Counted from the first letter of the stretch, positions 49,507 through 58,060 are shown. The stretch: 64,000 nt of DNA from Streptomyces sp. V4I2 (GCF_030817655.1 NZ_JAUSZM010000003.1:4588001-4652000); one strand, 5' to 3'. Program-made: numbers and translations. The notes: generated by a model from the letters alone, not told the origin.

Positions 49507-50108
49507 CGGCCATCTCCCTCGACCGGCTTGAAGGCGAAATGGCCCGCCCCGTCCTCCGACGTCTCCACCTGCCAGCCCTCACCGGACGGCGGCCGGGGAA
49601 GCGTCACGCAGGTTCCCTTGCGCCACCATTGAGGGAGCATCTCCAGCGCCTCGTCACCGAGCGGGTTGACCCCGGGGCCGGCCGCCAGGGAGTGGGCGAC
49701 CAGGACGTGCAGGCACTTCACCCGGTCCGGCATGCCGCCCGCGCTGGGGAAGCCCTTCAGCTCCTCGATCTCGTCGCGGCGCCGGATGTAGTCCTCGTGC
49801 GCGGCACGGTAGGCGGCGGCGAGTTCCGGGTCGGTCGCCAGCCGCTCGGTCATCTCCTTCATGACGCCGTTCGCCTCGAGGGTGCCGATGGCGGAGTTCG
49901 CCTTGGGGCACGTCAGGTAGTACAGCGTCGGGAAGGGCGTGCCGTCGGGGAGGCGGGGGGCCGTCTCGACCACGTCCGGCTCGCCGCACGGGCAGCGGTG
50001 CGCGATCGCGCGCAGACCGCGCGGCGGACGCCCGAGCTGCTGCTTGAAGGCCTCGACGTCCGCGTCGGTGGGCTCGGTGCGCGGAGTAGGGGGCGGGGGC
50101 GTTTGCAT
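49503..50108 (-). CDS. DUF501 domain protein
   Basis: A 201-residue cytoplasmic protein conserved in actinobacteria next to eno, divIC and ppx. It has a Cys-rich HRCPCGEPDVV segment and LYYLTCPKAN that could bind a metal, then YIRRRDEIEELKGFPSAGGM and CLHVLVAHSLAAGPG. Its function is unknown. The conserved neighbourhood suggests a link to envelope or division functions. Confidence 0.9.
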   Translation of the reverse strand: MQTPPPPTPRTEPTDADVEAFKQQLGRPPRGLRAIAHRCPCGEPDVVETAPRLPDGTPFPTLYYLTCPKANSAIGTLEANGVMKEMTERLATDPELAAAYRAAHEDYIRRRDEIEELKGFPSAGGMPDRVKCLHVLVAHSLAAGPGVNPLGDEALEMLPQWWRKGTCVTLPRPPSGEGWQVETSEDGAGHFAFKPVEGDGR

Positions 50109-50162
50109 GCCTGTCTTTCTATCGCTCAGTTCACTGGCAGTTCACTGGTTGGAGGCGTCGGA

Positions 50163-50639
50163 TCAGCTGTCGGAGGCGTCGGACTTGTCGACGCCGTCCC
50201 AGACGTTCGCGTACCAGGGGCGGTCGGCCGCCCCGAGGTCGGTGCGCGACTGCCTGGCCGCGTCCGGGTCGATGACGATGTAACCAGTCTCCCCCGGCAT
50301 CACATAGTGCAGCCGCTGCCGGAGCTGCTGCTCCGCGTACGCGTCGTCCTGCCAGCGCGCCTTGAGGTCGCGCAGCTGCTCGACCCGCTGCCGGGCCTGC
50401 TCCTGCTGCTGCTCGAGATCGGCGATCTCGGCGCGCTGGGACACGTACTGCCTTATGGGATAGGCCAGGGCCACGATCAGCGTGCACAGGACCAGGGCGA
50501 GGAGCGCGGCCCGTCCGGTGAGCCGGGAGCGGCGGGCCTGCCGCTTGGTCTGGGAGCGGTACACACGGGCCGCGGTCTGCTCGCCGAGCAGCTTGATCCT
50601 GGTCGCGGTGGAGAAACGGTCCCGGTCCTTCACGGCCAT
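50163..50639 (-). CDS. divIC: DivIC/FtsB septum formation protein
   Basis: A 158-residue bitopic membrane protein of the division complex. A basic N-terminal tail (about 45 residues) is followed by one transmembrane helix (LALVLCTLIVALAYPIRQYV). An extracytoplasmic coiled coil comes next (QRAEIADLEQQQEQARQRVE), then LRDLKARWQDDAYAEQQLRQ and LHYVMPGETGYIV. This fits DivIC partnering FtsL and DivIB. In Streptomyces divIC is needed for efficient sporulation septation. ATG 50639; it lies between eno and the DUF501 gene. Confidence 0.93.
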   Translation of the reverse strand: MAVKDRDRFSTATRIKLLGEQTAARVYRSQTKRQARRSRLTGRAALLALVLCTLIVALAYPIRQYVSQRAEIADLEQQQEQARQRVEQLRDLKARWQDDAYAEQQLRQRLHYVMPGETGYIVIDPDAARQSRTDLGAADRPWYANVWDGVDKSDASDS

Positions 50640-50721
50640 GTTTCCCCGCCTCCCGTCTCACACGTGCGTACGTCCCCGCACACGGTACGGGACCGGTACG
50701 GGGACGTACGTACGACTGGCT

Positions 50722-50780
50722 AAGGCTTAACCCTGCTTGGCTCAGCCTTGGCCGGCTCAGCCCTGCTGCGGCTCAGCCCT
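50722..50780. repeat. Short GGCTCAGCC-type tandem repeats at the eno 3' end
   Basis: GGCTCAGCCTTGGCCGGC, then CTCAGCCCTGCTGCGGCTCAG, forms imperfect repeats of about 20 bp reaching the eno stop. No function assigned. Confidence 0.5.
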
Positions 50781-52053
50781 TGAAGCGGGGGAACGCGCTG
50801 CGGCCGGCGTACACCGCGGCGTCGTCGAGGATCTCCTCGATGCGCAGCAGCTGGTTGTACTTGGCGACGCGGTCCGAGCGGGCCGGGGCGCCGGTCTTGA
50901 TCTGGCCGCAGTTCACCGCGACGGCGAGGTCGGCGATGGTGACGTCCTCGGTCTCGCCGGAGCGGTGGGACATCATGCACTTGAAGCCGTTGCGCTGGGC
51001 CATCTCGACGGCGTCCAGGGTCTCGGTCAGCGAGCCGATCTGGTTCACCTTGACGAGCAGGGCGTTCGCGGAGCCCTCCTCGATGCCGCGGGCCAGGCGC
51101 TCGGGGTTGGTGACGAAGAGGTCGTCGCCGACGATCTGGACCTTGTCGCCCAGCTTGTCGGTGATGACCTTCCAGCCGGCCCAGTCGTCCTCGTACAGCG
51201 GGTCCTCGATGGAGACCAGCGGGTACGAGGCGACGAGCTCCTCGTAGTACTCGGTCATCTCTGCGGCCGAGCGGGACTTGCCCTCGAACTCGTACTTGCC
51301 GTCCTTGTAGAACTCGGACGCGGCGACGTCGAGCGCGAGGCCGATCTGCTCGCCGGGCACGTAACCGGCCTGCTTGATGGCCTCGATGATGAGGTCGAGC
51401 GCGGCGCGGTTGGACTCCAGGTTCGGGGCGAAGCCGCCCTCGTCGCCGAGGCCGGTGGACAGGCCCTTGGTCTTCAGCACCTTCTTGAGGGTGTGGTAGA
51501 CCTCGGCGCCCCAGCGCAGCGCCTCGGAGAAGGACTCCGCGCCGATCGGGGCGATCATGAACTCCTGGATGTCCACGTTGGAGTCGGCGTGCGAGCCGCC
51601 GTTCAGGATGTTCATCATCGGAACGGGCAGCAGGTGCGCGTTCGGGCCGCCCAGGTAGCGGAAGAGCGGGAGGTCGCTGGCCTCGGAGGCGGCGTGGGCG
51701 ACGGCGAGCGAGACGCCGAGGATGGCGTTGGCGCCGAGGGAGCCCTTGTTGTCGGTGGCGTCCAGGTCGAACATCGCCTGGTCGATCAGGCGCTGCTCGG
51801 TGGCGTCGTAGCCGACGAGCTCCGGGCCGATCTGCTCGATCACGGCGAGGACGGCCTTCTCGACGCCCTTGCCCAGGTAGCGGTTGGGGTCACCGTCGCG
51901 GAGCTCGATGGCCTCGAAGGCGCCCGTGGAGGCGCCGGAGGGGACGGCGGCACGACCCGTGCTGCCGTCGTCGAGGCCGACCTCGACCTCGACCGTGGGG
52001 TTGCCTCGGGAGTCCAGGATTTCCCGGGCTACGACGACGTCGATGGACGGCAC
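50773..52053 (-). CDS. eno: Enolase
   Basis: A 426-residue phosphopyruvate hydratase of glycolysis. The active-site segments are conserved: SGNPTVEVEV-like DSRGNPTVEVEVGLDDG, PSGASTGAFEA, GDEGGFAPN, SIEDPLYEDDW, VNQIGSLTET and MSHRSGETED (the catalytic Lys, Glu and metal ligands). GTG 52053 gives the normal 426-residue length and has AAGGAG six bases before it; the upstream ATG (52059) abuts the Shine-Dalgarno and is less likely. Confidence 0.98.
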   Translation of the reverse strand: MPSIDVVVAREILDSRGNPTVEVEVGLDDGSTGRAAVPSGASTGAFEAIELRDGDPNRYLGKGVEKAVLAVIEQIGPELVGYDATEQRLIDQAMFDLDATDNKGSLGANAILGVSLAVAHAASEASDLPLFRYLGGPNAHLLPVPMMNILNGGSHADSNVDIQEFMIAPIGAESFSEALRWGAEVYHTLKKVLKTKGLSTGLGDEGGFAPNLESNRAALDLIIEAIKQAGYVPGEQIGLALDVAASEFYKDGKYEFEGKSRSAAEMTEYYEELVASYPLVSIEDPLYEDDWAGWKVITDKLGDKVQIVGDDLFVTNPERLARGIEEGSANALLVKVNQIGSLTETLDAVEMAQRNGFKCMMSHRSGETEDVTIADLAVAVNCGQIKTGAPARSDRVAKYNQLLRIEEILDDAAVYAGRSAFPRFKG

Positions 52054-52178
52054 GAGCATCTCCTTCTTCAATGTGACGCGGTTCGGCAGGACCGCGGTGG
52101 GTTCTGCGAGACGAGCCTAACCGGCTCCGGGCGATCGGCCAGCCGGTCGACCACCGGATGGACAGAACCGAGAGTAAA

Positions 52179-52197
52179 TTGTTTCCGAACGGAACAA
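52179..52197. promoter_or_regulatory. Inverted repeat in the eno upstream region
   Basis: TTGTTTCC and GGAACAA flank GAAC (one extra T in the left arm), about 125 bp before the eno start, in an AT-rich patch. Candidate operator; regulator unknown. Confidence 0.35.
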
Positions 52198-52247
52198 AGA
52201 GTGGCGGGCAACTCGCGGGGAAATCGCACGCGACCGGCACGAAAAAG

Positions 52248-52289
52248 CCCCGCCCCGGTGCGTACGGGGGAAGACGCACCGGAGCGGGG
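52248..52289 (-). terminator. rpfA intrinsic terminator
   Basis: A stem of 16 bp with one mismatch (52248-52263 / 52274-52289), followed on the minus strand by CTTTTTC, the classic rho-independent form. Confidence 0.9.
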
Positions 52290-52381
52290 AGCCCGTGGGG
52301 ACGGGGGGGTGGCCCTCACGAGGCCTCCACTATGGAGTCCACGGATAAGAGGGCGCTGTGGTTCAGCTGAGAGCCGCGTAG

Positions 52382-52470
52382 TACTTCAGGAGCGGCTCTT
52401 ACCTTCGGGCACAGCCGATACTTCGGAGCAGCCCTTACTTCAGGAGCAGCCCTTACTTCAGGTGCAGCTG
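52382..52470. repeat. Imperfect 18-bp tandem repeats at the rpfA stop codon
   Basis: About five copies of a unit like TACTTCAGGAGCAGCCCT. The first copy encodes the last Leu-Lys and stop of rpfA; the others lie 3' of it with growing divergence. Confidence 0.75.
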
Positions 52471-53154
52471 CTGGCCCGGGTAGATGAGGTCGGCGTCGGT
52501 GACGATGTCCTTGTTCAGCTCGAACAGCTTGTCCCAGCCGCCCTTGACGTCGTGCTCCTCGGCTATGGAGCTGAGGGTGTCGCCGGAGACGACCTTGTAC
52601 TCGCCGTCGCCCTTCTTGACCTTCTTGCCGGTCGGGGTGGTGACGGTCTTCTTCGCGGCCGGGCGGTCCGCGGAACGGGAGGCCGGCTGCTCGGTCGAAC
52701 GGCTGCTGTCCGAGGAGCTGCTGTCCGAGCTGCCGGAGCCGCTGGACGTGTTCGACGAGGTGTCGGCACTGCCGTTGTAGGCGGAGTTCGACAGGTTCAC
52801 ACCGCAGTTCGGCCAAGCACCCTTGCCCTGACCCGCGAGGACCTTCTCGGCGACGGCTATCTGCTGCGCCTTGGAGGCCTGGTTGGCCTGCGCGGCGTAC
52901 TGCGTGCCGCCGTACGCGGCCCAGGTGGAGGCCGAGAACTGCAGGCCGCCGTAGTAGCCGTTGCCGGTGTTGATGGACCAGTTGCCGCCGGACTCGCACT
53001 GGGCCACGGCGTCCCACTCGGAGGCGGTGGCGGCGGAGGCGCTGCCGGCAGCCATCAGCGGGGCGGCGACGGCGGCACCGGTGACACCGGCGATGGCGAT
53101 GGCACGGGTGGCCTTGGACGGACGGCGGTGCTTGCCCTTGACGGAAAACAGCAT
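52453..53154 (-). CDS. rpfA: Resuscitation-promoting factor with LysM domain
   Basis: A 233-residue secreted muralytic enzyme that cleaves peptidoglycan during spore germination. A signal peptide ends near ASAA (about residue 42). The Rpf transglycosylase-like domain follows (WDAVAQCESGGNWSINTGNG, YYGGLQFSASTWAAYGG), with the catalytic Glu in QCESGG. After a Ser-rich linker comes one C-terminal LysM (YKVVSGDTLSSIAEEHDV to LIYPGQQLHLK). ATG 53154. Its leader contains a ydaO-type riboswitch, as reported for S. coelicolor rpfA, so c-di-AMP should control it. It is next to eno and an rpfC-like gene. Confidence 0.93.
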   Translation of the reverse strand: MLFSVKGKHRRPSKATRAIAIAGVTGAAVAAPLMAAGSASAATASEWDAVAQCESGGNWSINTGNGYYGGLQFSASTWAAYGGTQYAAQANQASKAQQIAVAEKVLAGQGKGAWPNCGVNLSNSAYNGSADTSSNTSSGSGSSDSSSSDSSRSTEQPASRSADRPAAKKTVTTPTGKKVKKGDGEYKVVSGDTLSSIAEEHDVKGGWDKLFELNKDIVTDADLIYPGQQLHLK

Positions 53155-53179
53155 GGTGGATCCCCTCACCGACGCCTGC

Positions 53180-53345
53180 GAGGTGAGCTGTCGGGTTCGG
53201 GCCGGTTGAGTTGCCCGGCCGTGCCTCGCGCTGTTTCGTGCGCGGCACGACTTAACCCCAAGCCGGTCCCAGCTCAACTGCTGGTCCCGGCACTTACCTT
53301 GGGTCCCCCGCTCCTGCCTACGGCGCTTTACGCGACGACTGTTCC
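53180..53345 (-). promoter_or_regulatory. ydaO/yuaA-type c-di-AMP riboswitch in the rpfA leader
   Basis: The minus-strand leader shows the conserved blocks of the ydaO class as found in Streptomyces: AGGAGCGGGGGACCCAAGG near 53304-53322 and CTTGGGGTTAAGTCGTGCC near 53253-53271, with paired arms (GGGACCAGCAG, then TTGAGCTGGGACC) between. A GC-rich hairpin follows toward the ATG at 53154. Bounds are approximate. The class binds c-di-AMP, and in S. coelicolor this switch reduces rpfA expression when ligand is high. Confidence 0.8.
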
Positions 53346-53464
53346 CGGGCGCCACTGGCAGGATTCGGCGTTGCGGCGGCCGGGGCTCGTGTTGGCGAGC
53401 GGTCCGACGGTAGACACGCGATCCGCGGAATTTCAAAGACGATCAAGGCTTCTGAGACTCATCC

Positions 53465-53502
53465 CACACTTCGCCAAATCGGACATTAAGTGGCGAAGTG
53501 TG
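53465..53502 (-). terminator. Terminator of the rpfC-like gene
   Basis: Perfect 12-bp stem CACACTTCGCCA / TGGCGAAGTGTG (53465-53476 / 53491-53502), 14 bp after the stop codon. Confidence 0.75.
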
Positions 53503-53515
53503 ACGCGAACTCCCG

Positions 53516-54562
53516 CTAGTTTTCGCCCGATTCGATACCTACGGTGAGGGTCTGACCGGGCACGATGACGCTCGCGTCGGCGCCGATCGCCTGCTCGTTC
53601 TCCGCGTAGAGCTCACGCCACCCGCCTTGGAGGCCAAGGGAGTCGGCAATGGAGGCGAGAGTGTCCCCGGGGCGGACGGTGTACGAGTCCGCGCGGGCGG
53701 CATGACGGCCGGCAGAGGCGCCCGTGTCGGCGTCGGCGGTACCCGCGCCCGCGTCCGTGGCCGCGGCCGTCTCGTCGGCGCTGTCGCCGCGGTGCTTGCC
53801 CGCGCCGAGGGAGCCGGTGTCGACGAGGGCCGAAGAGCCGCCCTCTTGCCAGAAGTTGTCCGAGTCGTCCGGATTCGTCGCGCCGATGGAGTCACTGTCG
53901 GAGTCGCCGCTTGAGCCCTGCGAGGCGCCGGGGGTTGTAGAAGAATCGGACGATGTGTCGGACTTGGCCGAGTTGTCGGCTTCGCCGGAAGAATCCAACC
54001 CGGTGTCAGAATCGGACGGCGTGGGCGACGCGGACGACGAAGGCGCGTCCGAAGCCGCATCGCCGGACGAGTCCGCCGACGACTCGGAGGAGTCGGACAA
54101 GCCGGATGAACCGGATGAGCCGGACGAATCTTCCGCACCCGACGTCGCGTCGTCCGCCACACCCGTGTCGACGCCGGGCGCCGCAGTGTCCTTGCTGAGG
54201 CCGTTGAGCAGACCGCAGGTGGACCAGTAGCCGACGCCCTGGTCCGCGAGGATCTTCTCCGCGACGGCTATCTGCTGGGAGCGGCTGGCCTGGTCGGCGC
54301 GCGAGGCGTAGTCGAGGCCGCCGTACTGCTCCCAGTCGTCCTGGGCGATGTGGAGCCCGCCGTAGTACCCGTCACCGGCGTTCTCGCTCCAGGAGCCGCC
54401 CGTCTCGCAGTTCGCCACCTGGTCCCACGTGGTGCCGGTCGCCGCGCTCGCGCCGGTGGCGCCGAGGAGCGGGATGGCGATGGCGGAGCCGGTCACCCCG
54501 GCCGCCACAAGGATGGCCGGAGCCTGGCGGGGGCGACGATGACGGCCGTTCCCGGAGAGCAT
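53516..54562 (-). CDS. rpfC: Resuscitation-promoting factor with long Ser/Asp linker and LysM
   Basis: A 348-residue secreted Rpf protein. Signal peptide to about residue 41; Rpf domain (WDQVANCETGGSWSENAGDG, YYGGLHIAQDDWEQYGG) with catalytic Glu in NCETGG; then an acidic Ser/Asp/Gly-rich low-complexity linker of about 165 residues; and a C-terminal LysM (YTVRPGDTLASIADSLGL to VIVPGQTLTVG). The linker could span the cell wall. ATG 54562 follows AAAGG. The name follows the eno-rpfA-rpfC order I recall from S. coelicolor. Unlike rpfA, no ydaO leader is seen; its promoter region carries a 13-bp palindrome. Confidence 0.88.
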   Translation of the reverse strand: MLSGNGRHRRPRQAPAILVAAGVTGSAIAIPLLGATGASAATGTTWDQVANCETGGSWSENAGDGYYGGLHIAQDDWEQYGGLDYASRADQASRSQQIAVAEKILADQGVGYWSTCGLLNGLSKDTAAPGVDTGVADDATSGAEDSSGSSGSSGLSDSSESSADSSGDAASDAPSSSASPTPSDSDTGLDSSGEADNSAKSDTSSDSSTTPGASQGSSGDSDSDSIGATNPDDSDNFWQEGGSSALVDTGSLGAGKHRGDSADETAAATDAGAGTADADTGASAGRHAARADSYTVRPGDTLASIADSLGLQGGWRELYAENEQAIGADASVIVPGQTLTVGIESGEN

Positions 54563-54647
54563 GCGGAAACCTTTCGCGAGACAACGGTGACCAGCGTGGC
54601 GGGTGAGGCTCGGCGCCGCGCTGGCGTGAACGTATAGGCAGTCGATC

Positions 54648-54660
54648 ACTTGTCACAAGT
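54648..54660. promoter_or_regulatory. Palindrome upstream of rpfC-like gene
   Basis: ACTTGT-C-ACAAGT, a perfect 13-bp odd palindrome 86 bp before the start, with a second GTGA/TCAC dyad near 54676-54689. Candidate operators for an unknown regulator. Confidence 0.4.
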
Positions 54661-54727
54661 TAATGCCGCGCAGATCACGTGAAGATCACAGACTTGAGGG
54701 CGCGTCACCTTTACGCAGGTGAGCGAG

Positions 54728-55999
54728 TCAGCCACGCGGCGTGAACTCGACGGGCAACGTCCGCAGCCCGCGCATGATGAGACCGCCCCGCCACCGCAAA
54801 TCAGCCGAATCCACCGCGAGTTGCAGGTCCGGAAGACGGGTGAGAAGCGTCGCGAGCGCGGTCTGGCCCTCCAGGCGGGCGAGGGGGGCGCCGAGGCAGT
54901 AGTGGATGCCGTGGCCGTATCCGAGGTGCTGGTTGTCGCGGCGGGACAGGTCGAGCGTGTCCGGATCGGCGAACCGCTCCGGGTCCCGGTCCGCGGCGGC
55001 CAGGACGACGAGGACTGGGTCGCCGGTCGCGATGTCCTGCCCGCCGATGCTGACCGGCTCGGTCGCGAACCGCCAGGTGGCGAGCTCTACGGGGCCGTCG
55101 TAGCGGAGGAGTTCCTCCACGCCGGTCTCGAGGAGCGCCGTGTCGTCGGCGGCGAGCGCCTTCTGGAGTCGGTCGCGCTGTTCGGGGTGGGTGAGGAGGG
55201 CGTAGGTGCCGTTGCCGATGAGATTGACGGTTGTCTCGAAGCCTGCGAACAGGAGGATGAAGGCCATGGCCGCGGCCTCGTTCTCGGTGAGGTGCTCACC
55301 GTGGTCGGAGGCCCGGATGAGACCGGAGATGAGGTCCTCGCCGGGGCTGCTCTCGGCCGTCAGGGCCTCGCGTTTGCGGTGGATCAGCTCGGCGAGATAG
55401 CCCCGCATCTTCTTCACCGACCGCGCCACTCCGCCGCGCGGCCCGCCGCCATGACGGATCATCATCCCCGCCCAGTCCCGGAAGTCGTCCTGGTCCTCAC
55501 GGGGAACCCCGAGCAGGTCGCAGATCGCGTAGATGGGGAGCGGGAAGGCGAAGTCGTGAATGAGGTCGGCGCTGCCCTTGTCGGCGAACTGGTCGATGAG
55601 GTGGTCGGTCAACTCCTGCACGCGGGGCGCGAATTCGGCGACACGTCTCGGGGTGAACGCCTTGGAGACGAGCCGACGCAGCCTTGTGTGGTCGGGCGGG
55701 TCGATGTTGAGCAGATGCGTCATCAACTCGGCCTTGCGCTCGCCGGGGATGCCGGTTTTGCCCTTGGCGTGCGCGGGCTCGTCGTGGTGCGCGGGGTTCT
55801 TGGAGAGCCGCTGGTCGGCGAGAGCCTGTTTGGCGTCTGTGTAGCGGGTGACCAGCCAGGCCTCCACGCCGCTGGGGAGTTCGGTCTTGTGGACGGGGGC
55901 GTTTTCCCGGAGCCAAGCGTAGGCGGGGTAGGGGTCCGTCGCGAACTCCCAGGTGAAGAGTTCGGGGGCAGGGCTCGTGGGGGTGGGCTGGTCGGTCAC
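54728..55999 (-). CDS. Cytochrome P450 (CYP107-like)
   Basis: A 423-residue class I bacterial P450. The I-helix oxygen motif is FAGFETTVNLI, the K-helix ExxR is EELLRYDGPVE-related, and the heme-binding loop LGYGHGIHYCLGAPLARLEG carries the axial Cys. N-terminal TWEFATDPYPAYAWLREN is usual for the CYP107/CYP105 group. In S. coelicolor the gene at this place is, from memory, CYP107U1 (SCO3099), reported to affect sporulation. The GTG start is at 55999. No ferredoxin gene is adjacent. The substrate is unknown. Confidence 0.93.
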   Translation of the reverse strand: MTDQPTPTSPAPELFTWEFATDPYPAYAWLRENAPVHKTELPSGVEAWLVTRYTDAKQALADQRLSKNPAHHDEPAHAKGKTGIPGERKAELMTHLLNIDPPDHTRLRRLVSKAFTPRRVAEFAPRVQELTDHLIDQFADKGSADLIHDFAFPLPIYAICDLLGVPREDQDDFRDWAGMMIRHGGGPRGGVARSVKKMRGYLAELIHRKREALTAESSPGEDLISGLIRASDHGEHLTENEAAAMAFILLFAGFETTVNLIGNGTYALLTHPEQRDRLQKALAADDTALLETGVEELLRYDGPVELATWRFATEPVSIGGQDIATGDPVLVVLAAADRDPERFADPDTLDLSRRDNQHLGYGHGIHYCLGAPLARLEGQTALATLLTRLPDLQLAVDSADLRWRGGLIMRGLRTLPVEFTPRG

Positions 56000-56095
56000 T
56001 CCTTGACGGTAGCTGGCTTCTTGGCGGGGGCCTTCCTGGCGGCGGGATGACCCATGACGGCAGCCTTGCGGTACGTCTCCCTACCGTCCCTCTCT

Positions 56096-57133
56096 CTATC
56101 CCTCTCGCTCCCCCTCCCCCTGCGTCTCGGGCTGCGTGTCCGGCTGCGTCTCCGTCCGCCTGATCGCGTCCCGGTACGTCCGCGCCGCCGCTCGTAGGGC
56201 CGCCTCCGGATCCACGCCCTCCGCCTCGGCCCGTACCGCCAGTGCGAGCAGGTCGTAGCCGACGCCCTCGGCCGCCGGCAACGGCACGCCCAGGCCGGCC
56301 GTCCGCACTCTCGACGCCAGCTTCGCCGCCAGGGCGAGGCCCGGCTGGCCGAGGGGGACGCCGTCCGTCACCGACTCGCGCTGCTTCTCTATCGCCTTCG
56401 TGCGCAGCCAGTGCTCCTTGACCTCTTCGGGGGTCGTGGCGGTCTCGTCCCCGAAGACGTGCGGGTGGCGGTGGATGAGCTTGGTGACGATGCCGCCGGC
56501 GACGTCGTCGATGGAGAAGGGGGCCTCGGAGTCCTCCTCGGCGATGCGGGCGTGGAAGACCACCTGGAGCAGGACGTCGCCCAGCTCCTCGCGGAGTTCG
56601 TCGCGGTCGCCCTCCTCGATGGCCTCGACGAGTTCGTACGCCTCCTCGATGCCGTACTTCGCCAGGCCCTTGTGGGTCTGCTGGGACGACCACGGGCACT
56701 CGGCGCGGATGCGGTCCATGACCTGGACGAGGTCGAGGAGGCGGGCGCCCGGCAGGTCGTAGGAGGCGGGGAGCAGCTCCAGGTCGGGCATGTGGACGCG
56801 GCCGGAGCCCGCGAGGCGTGCCAGGCCGTCCGTGAGGGCCGGCTCGCCCTCGCCGGTGGCGACCACGACGACCGTCCGTCCACCGGCGCACGCGTCGATC
56901 AGTTCCTCGGCGGTCGGGGACGCCTCGTCGACCGTTATGCCCGCCTCGCGCAGATACGGCAGCTGCGGGTGCGCGCCGTCCGCGCACAGCACCCGGTCGG
57001 CGGCGTGCAGTGCCTGCCAGGCGGGCCAGGAGAGCAGGCCGGGGGCGACGCGGTGGCTGGTGGTGAGGAGGACGATGCGGCCGGTGACGGGCTCGGGAGC
57101 GGTGGCGGCTTCGGGGCTGGTTGCGTTCACCAT
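56096..57133 (-). CDS. mazG: MazG nucleoside triphosphate pyrophosphohydrolase
   Basis: A 345-residue house-cleaning NTP pyrophosphatase. The N-terminal 115 residues resemble a decayed tetrapyrrole-methylase-like domain (GRIVLLTTSHRVAPGLL, VVVVATGEGEP). The MazG domain follows with RIRAECPWSSQQTHKGL, EAYELVEAIEEGDRDELREE and LGDVLLQVVFHARIAEE, containing the E-x-x-E/E-x-x-D metal ligands. ATG 57133 (ATGGTG) has no clear ribosome binding site. The C terminus has a short Thr/Gln/Pro/Glu repeat. Confidence 0.93.
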   Translation of the reverse strand: MVNATSPEAATAPEPVTGRIVLLTTSHRVAPGLLSWPAWQALHAADRVLCADGAHPQLPYLREAGITVDEASPTAEELIDACAGGRTVVVVATGEGEPALTDGLARLAGSGRVHMPDLELLPASYDLPGARLLDLVQVMDRIRAECPWSSQQTHKGLAKYGIEEAYELVEAIEEGDRDELREELGDVLLQVVFHARIAEEDSEAPFSIDDVAGGIVTKLIHRHPHVFGDETATTPEEVKEHWLRTKAIEKQRESVTDGVPLGQPGLALAAKLASRVRTAGLGVPLPAAEGVGYDLLALAVRAEAEGVDPEAALRAAARTYRDAIRRTETQPDTQPETQGEGEREG

Positions 57134-57223
57134 TCGAAGCTAACGCACGCCGCCGACGAGGCGATCAAGTTGTCCACAGGGCGGGGGGCTCGGTGTGATC
57201 GTATGAACAACCCCGCGGTGCGG

Positions 57224-57868
57224 TCAGGCCGTCTGCTGCGTCTCCGTCGTCGTGACGTCCCGCACCCACGGCGTCTTCGTGTCGACGCGGCTGCTCTTGT
57301 CCGCGTCCCAGGTGCCGTAGCGCGGGTTGAGGTCGACGTTCAGCTTCTTGGAGGCCTCGGCCAGGGCGTTCCAGAAGGCGGGGTCGCCGGTGTTGGTGCC
57401 GAGGCTGGTGGCGAGCTTCTGGGCCTCCAGCTGGAGGCGGAGGTTCTCGTCGAGGCGCTCGGGGGCGATGCCGTACTGCTGCAGCCAGGCGGCCTCCAGG
57501 GCCTTGGAGCCGCCGGTCTGCTCCTCCAGGCCGCTGCGCATCTGCTGGATCTCCTTGCGGCTGACGCTCACGCCCGCGTCCTGGGCGGCGCGCTGCAGCA
57601 CCCGCTCCAGGACCATGTTGTGCAGGGTGTCTCGGGAGAGCGTGCCGGTCTTGGCGATCGCCTGCTCGTACTGCGCGTCGTCCGGTACCGCCGCCCGCTG
57701 TGCCGCGCGCACCTCGTTCACCCGGGTTTCCAGCTGGGAGACGGTGATCCGCTGGCCGCCGACGACGGCCGCCGCGCCGGGATGCGCGTCGTTTCCGCAG
57801 GCGGTGATGAGGGGGGCCGCGGCGATCGCGGCGGAGAGGAGGAGCGCGGTGCGACGACGGCGGTGCAA
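57224..57868 (-). CDS. SurA N-terminal-domain lipoprotein
   Basis: A 214-residue predicted lipoprotein. The signal is LHRRRRTALLLSAAIAAAPL with lipobox LITAC, followed by a SurA/parvulin-type N-terminal chaperone region (AAVVGGQRITVSQLETRVNE, LSRDTLHNMVLERVLQRAAQ). No PPIase domain is present. TTG 57868 is chosen because GGGAGG lies five bases before it and the lipoprotein signal starts there; an upstream start adds unrelated residues. It is probably a membrane-tethered chaperone for secreted proteins. mazG lies 90 bp downstream on the same strand. Confidence 0.85.
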   Translation of the reverse strand: MHRRRRTALLLSAAIAAAPLITACGNDAHPGAAAVVGGQRITVSQLETRVNEVRAAQRAAVPDDAQYEQAIAKTGTLSRDTLHNMVLERVLQRAAQDAGVSVSRKEIQQMRSGLEEQTGGSKALEAAWLQQYGIAPERLDENLRLQLEAQKLATSLGTNTGDPAFWNALAEASKKLNVDLNPRYGTWDADKSSRVDTKTPWVRDVTTTETQQTA

Positions 57869-58060
57869 GGAAGCCTCCCGAGGAGTTTGTGCGGCGGTGC
57901 ACAAGGTCTTGCGGTGATCGATGGTAGGCAGTGGGCAAGCTCTGGCCAACCCATTCGACCAACGATTCGGCAGTACTTCTGGCACCGCCGCGCCTCACCG
58001 GCCACGGCGGCTGCGGTACGTCTTGGCGTGCAGGGCCTTCGCGCCCCTGCGGCCGCGCAC

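Larger units (their letters stand above)
52054..52452. other. Intergenic region between eno and rpfA
   Basis: 399 bp without a gene. It contains the eno promoter region with a TTGTTTCC / GGAACAA dyad (52179-52197), the rpfA terminator (52248-52289) and 18-bp tandem repeats reaching into the rpfA stop codon (52382-52470). Confidence 0.6.

Noticed and set aside
52316..53248. Open frame overlapping rpfA with AAPEVR-type repeats
   Set aside because: It is the alternative frame of rpfA and of the 18-bp repeats after its stop; the rpfA frame has a signal peptide, Rpf and LysM domains.
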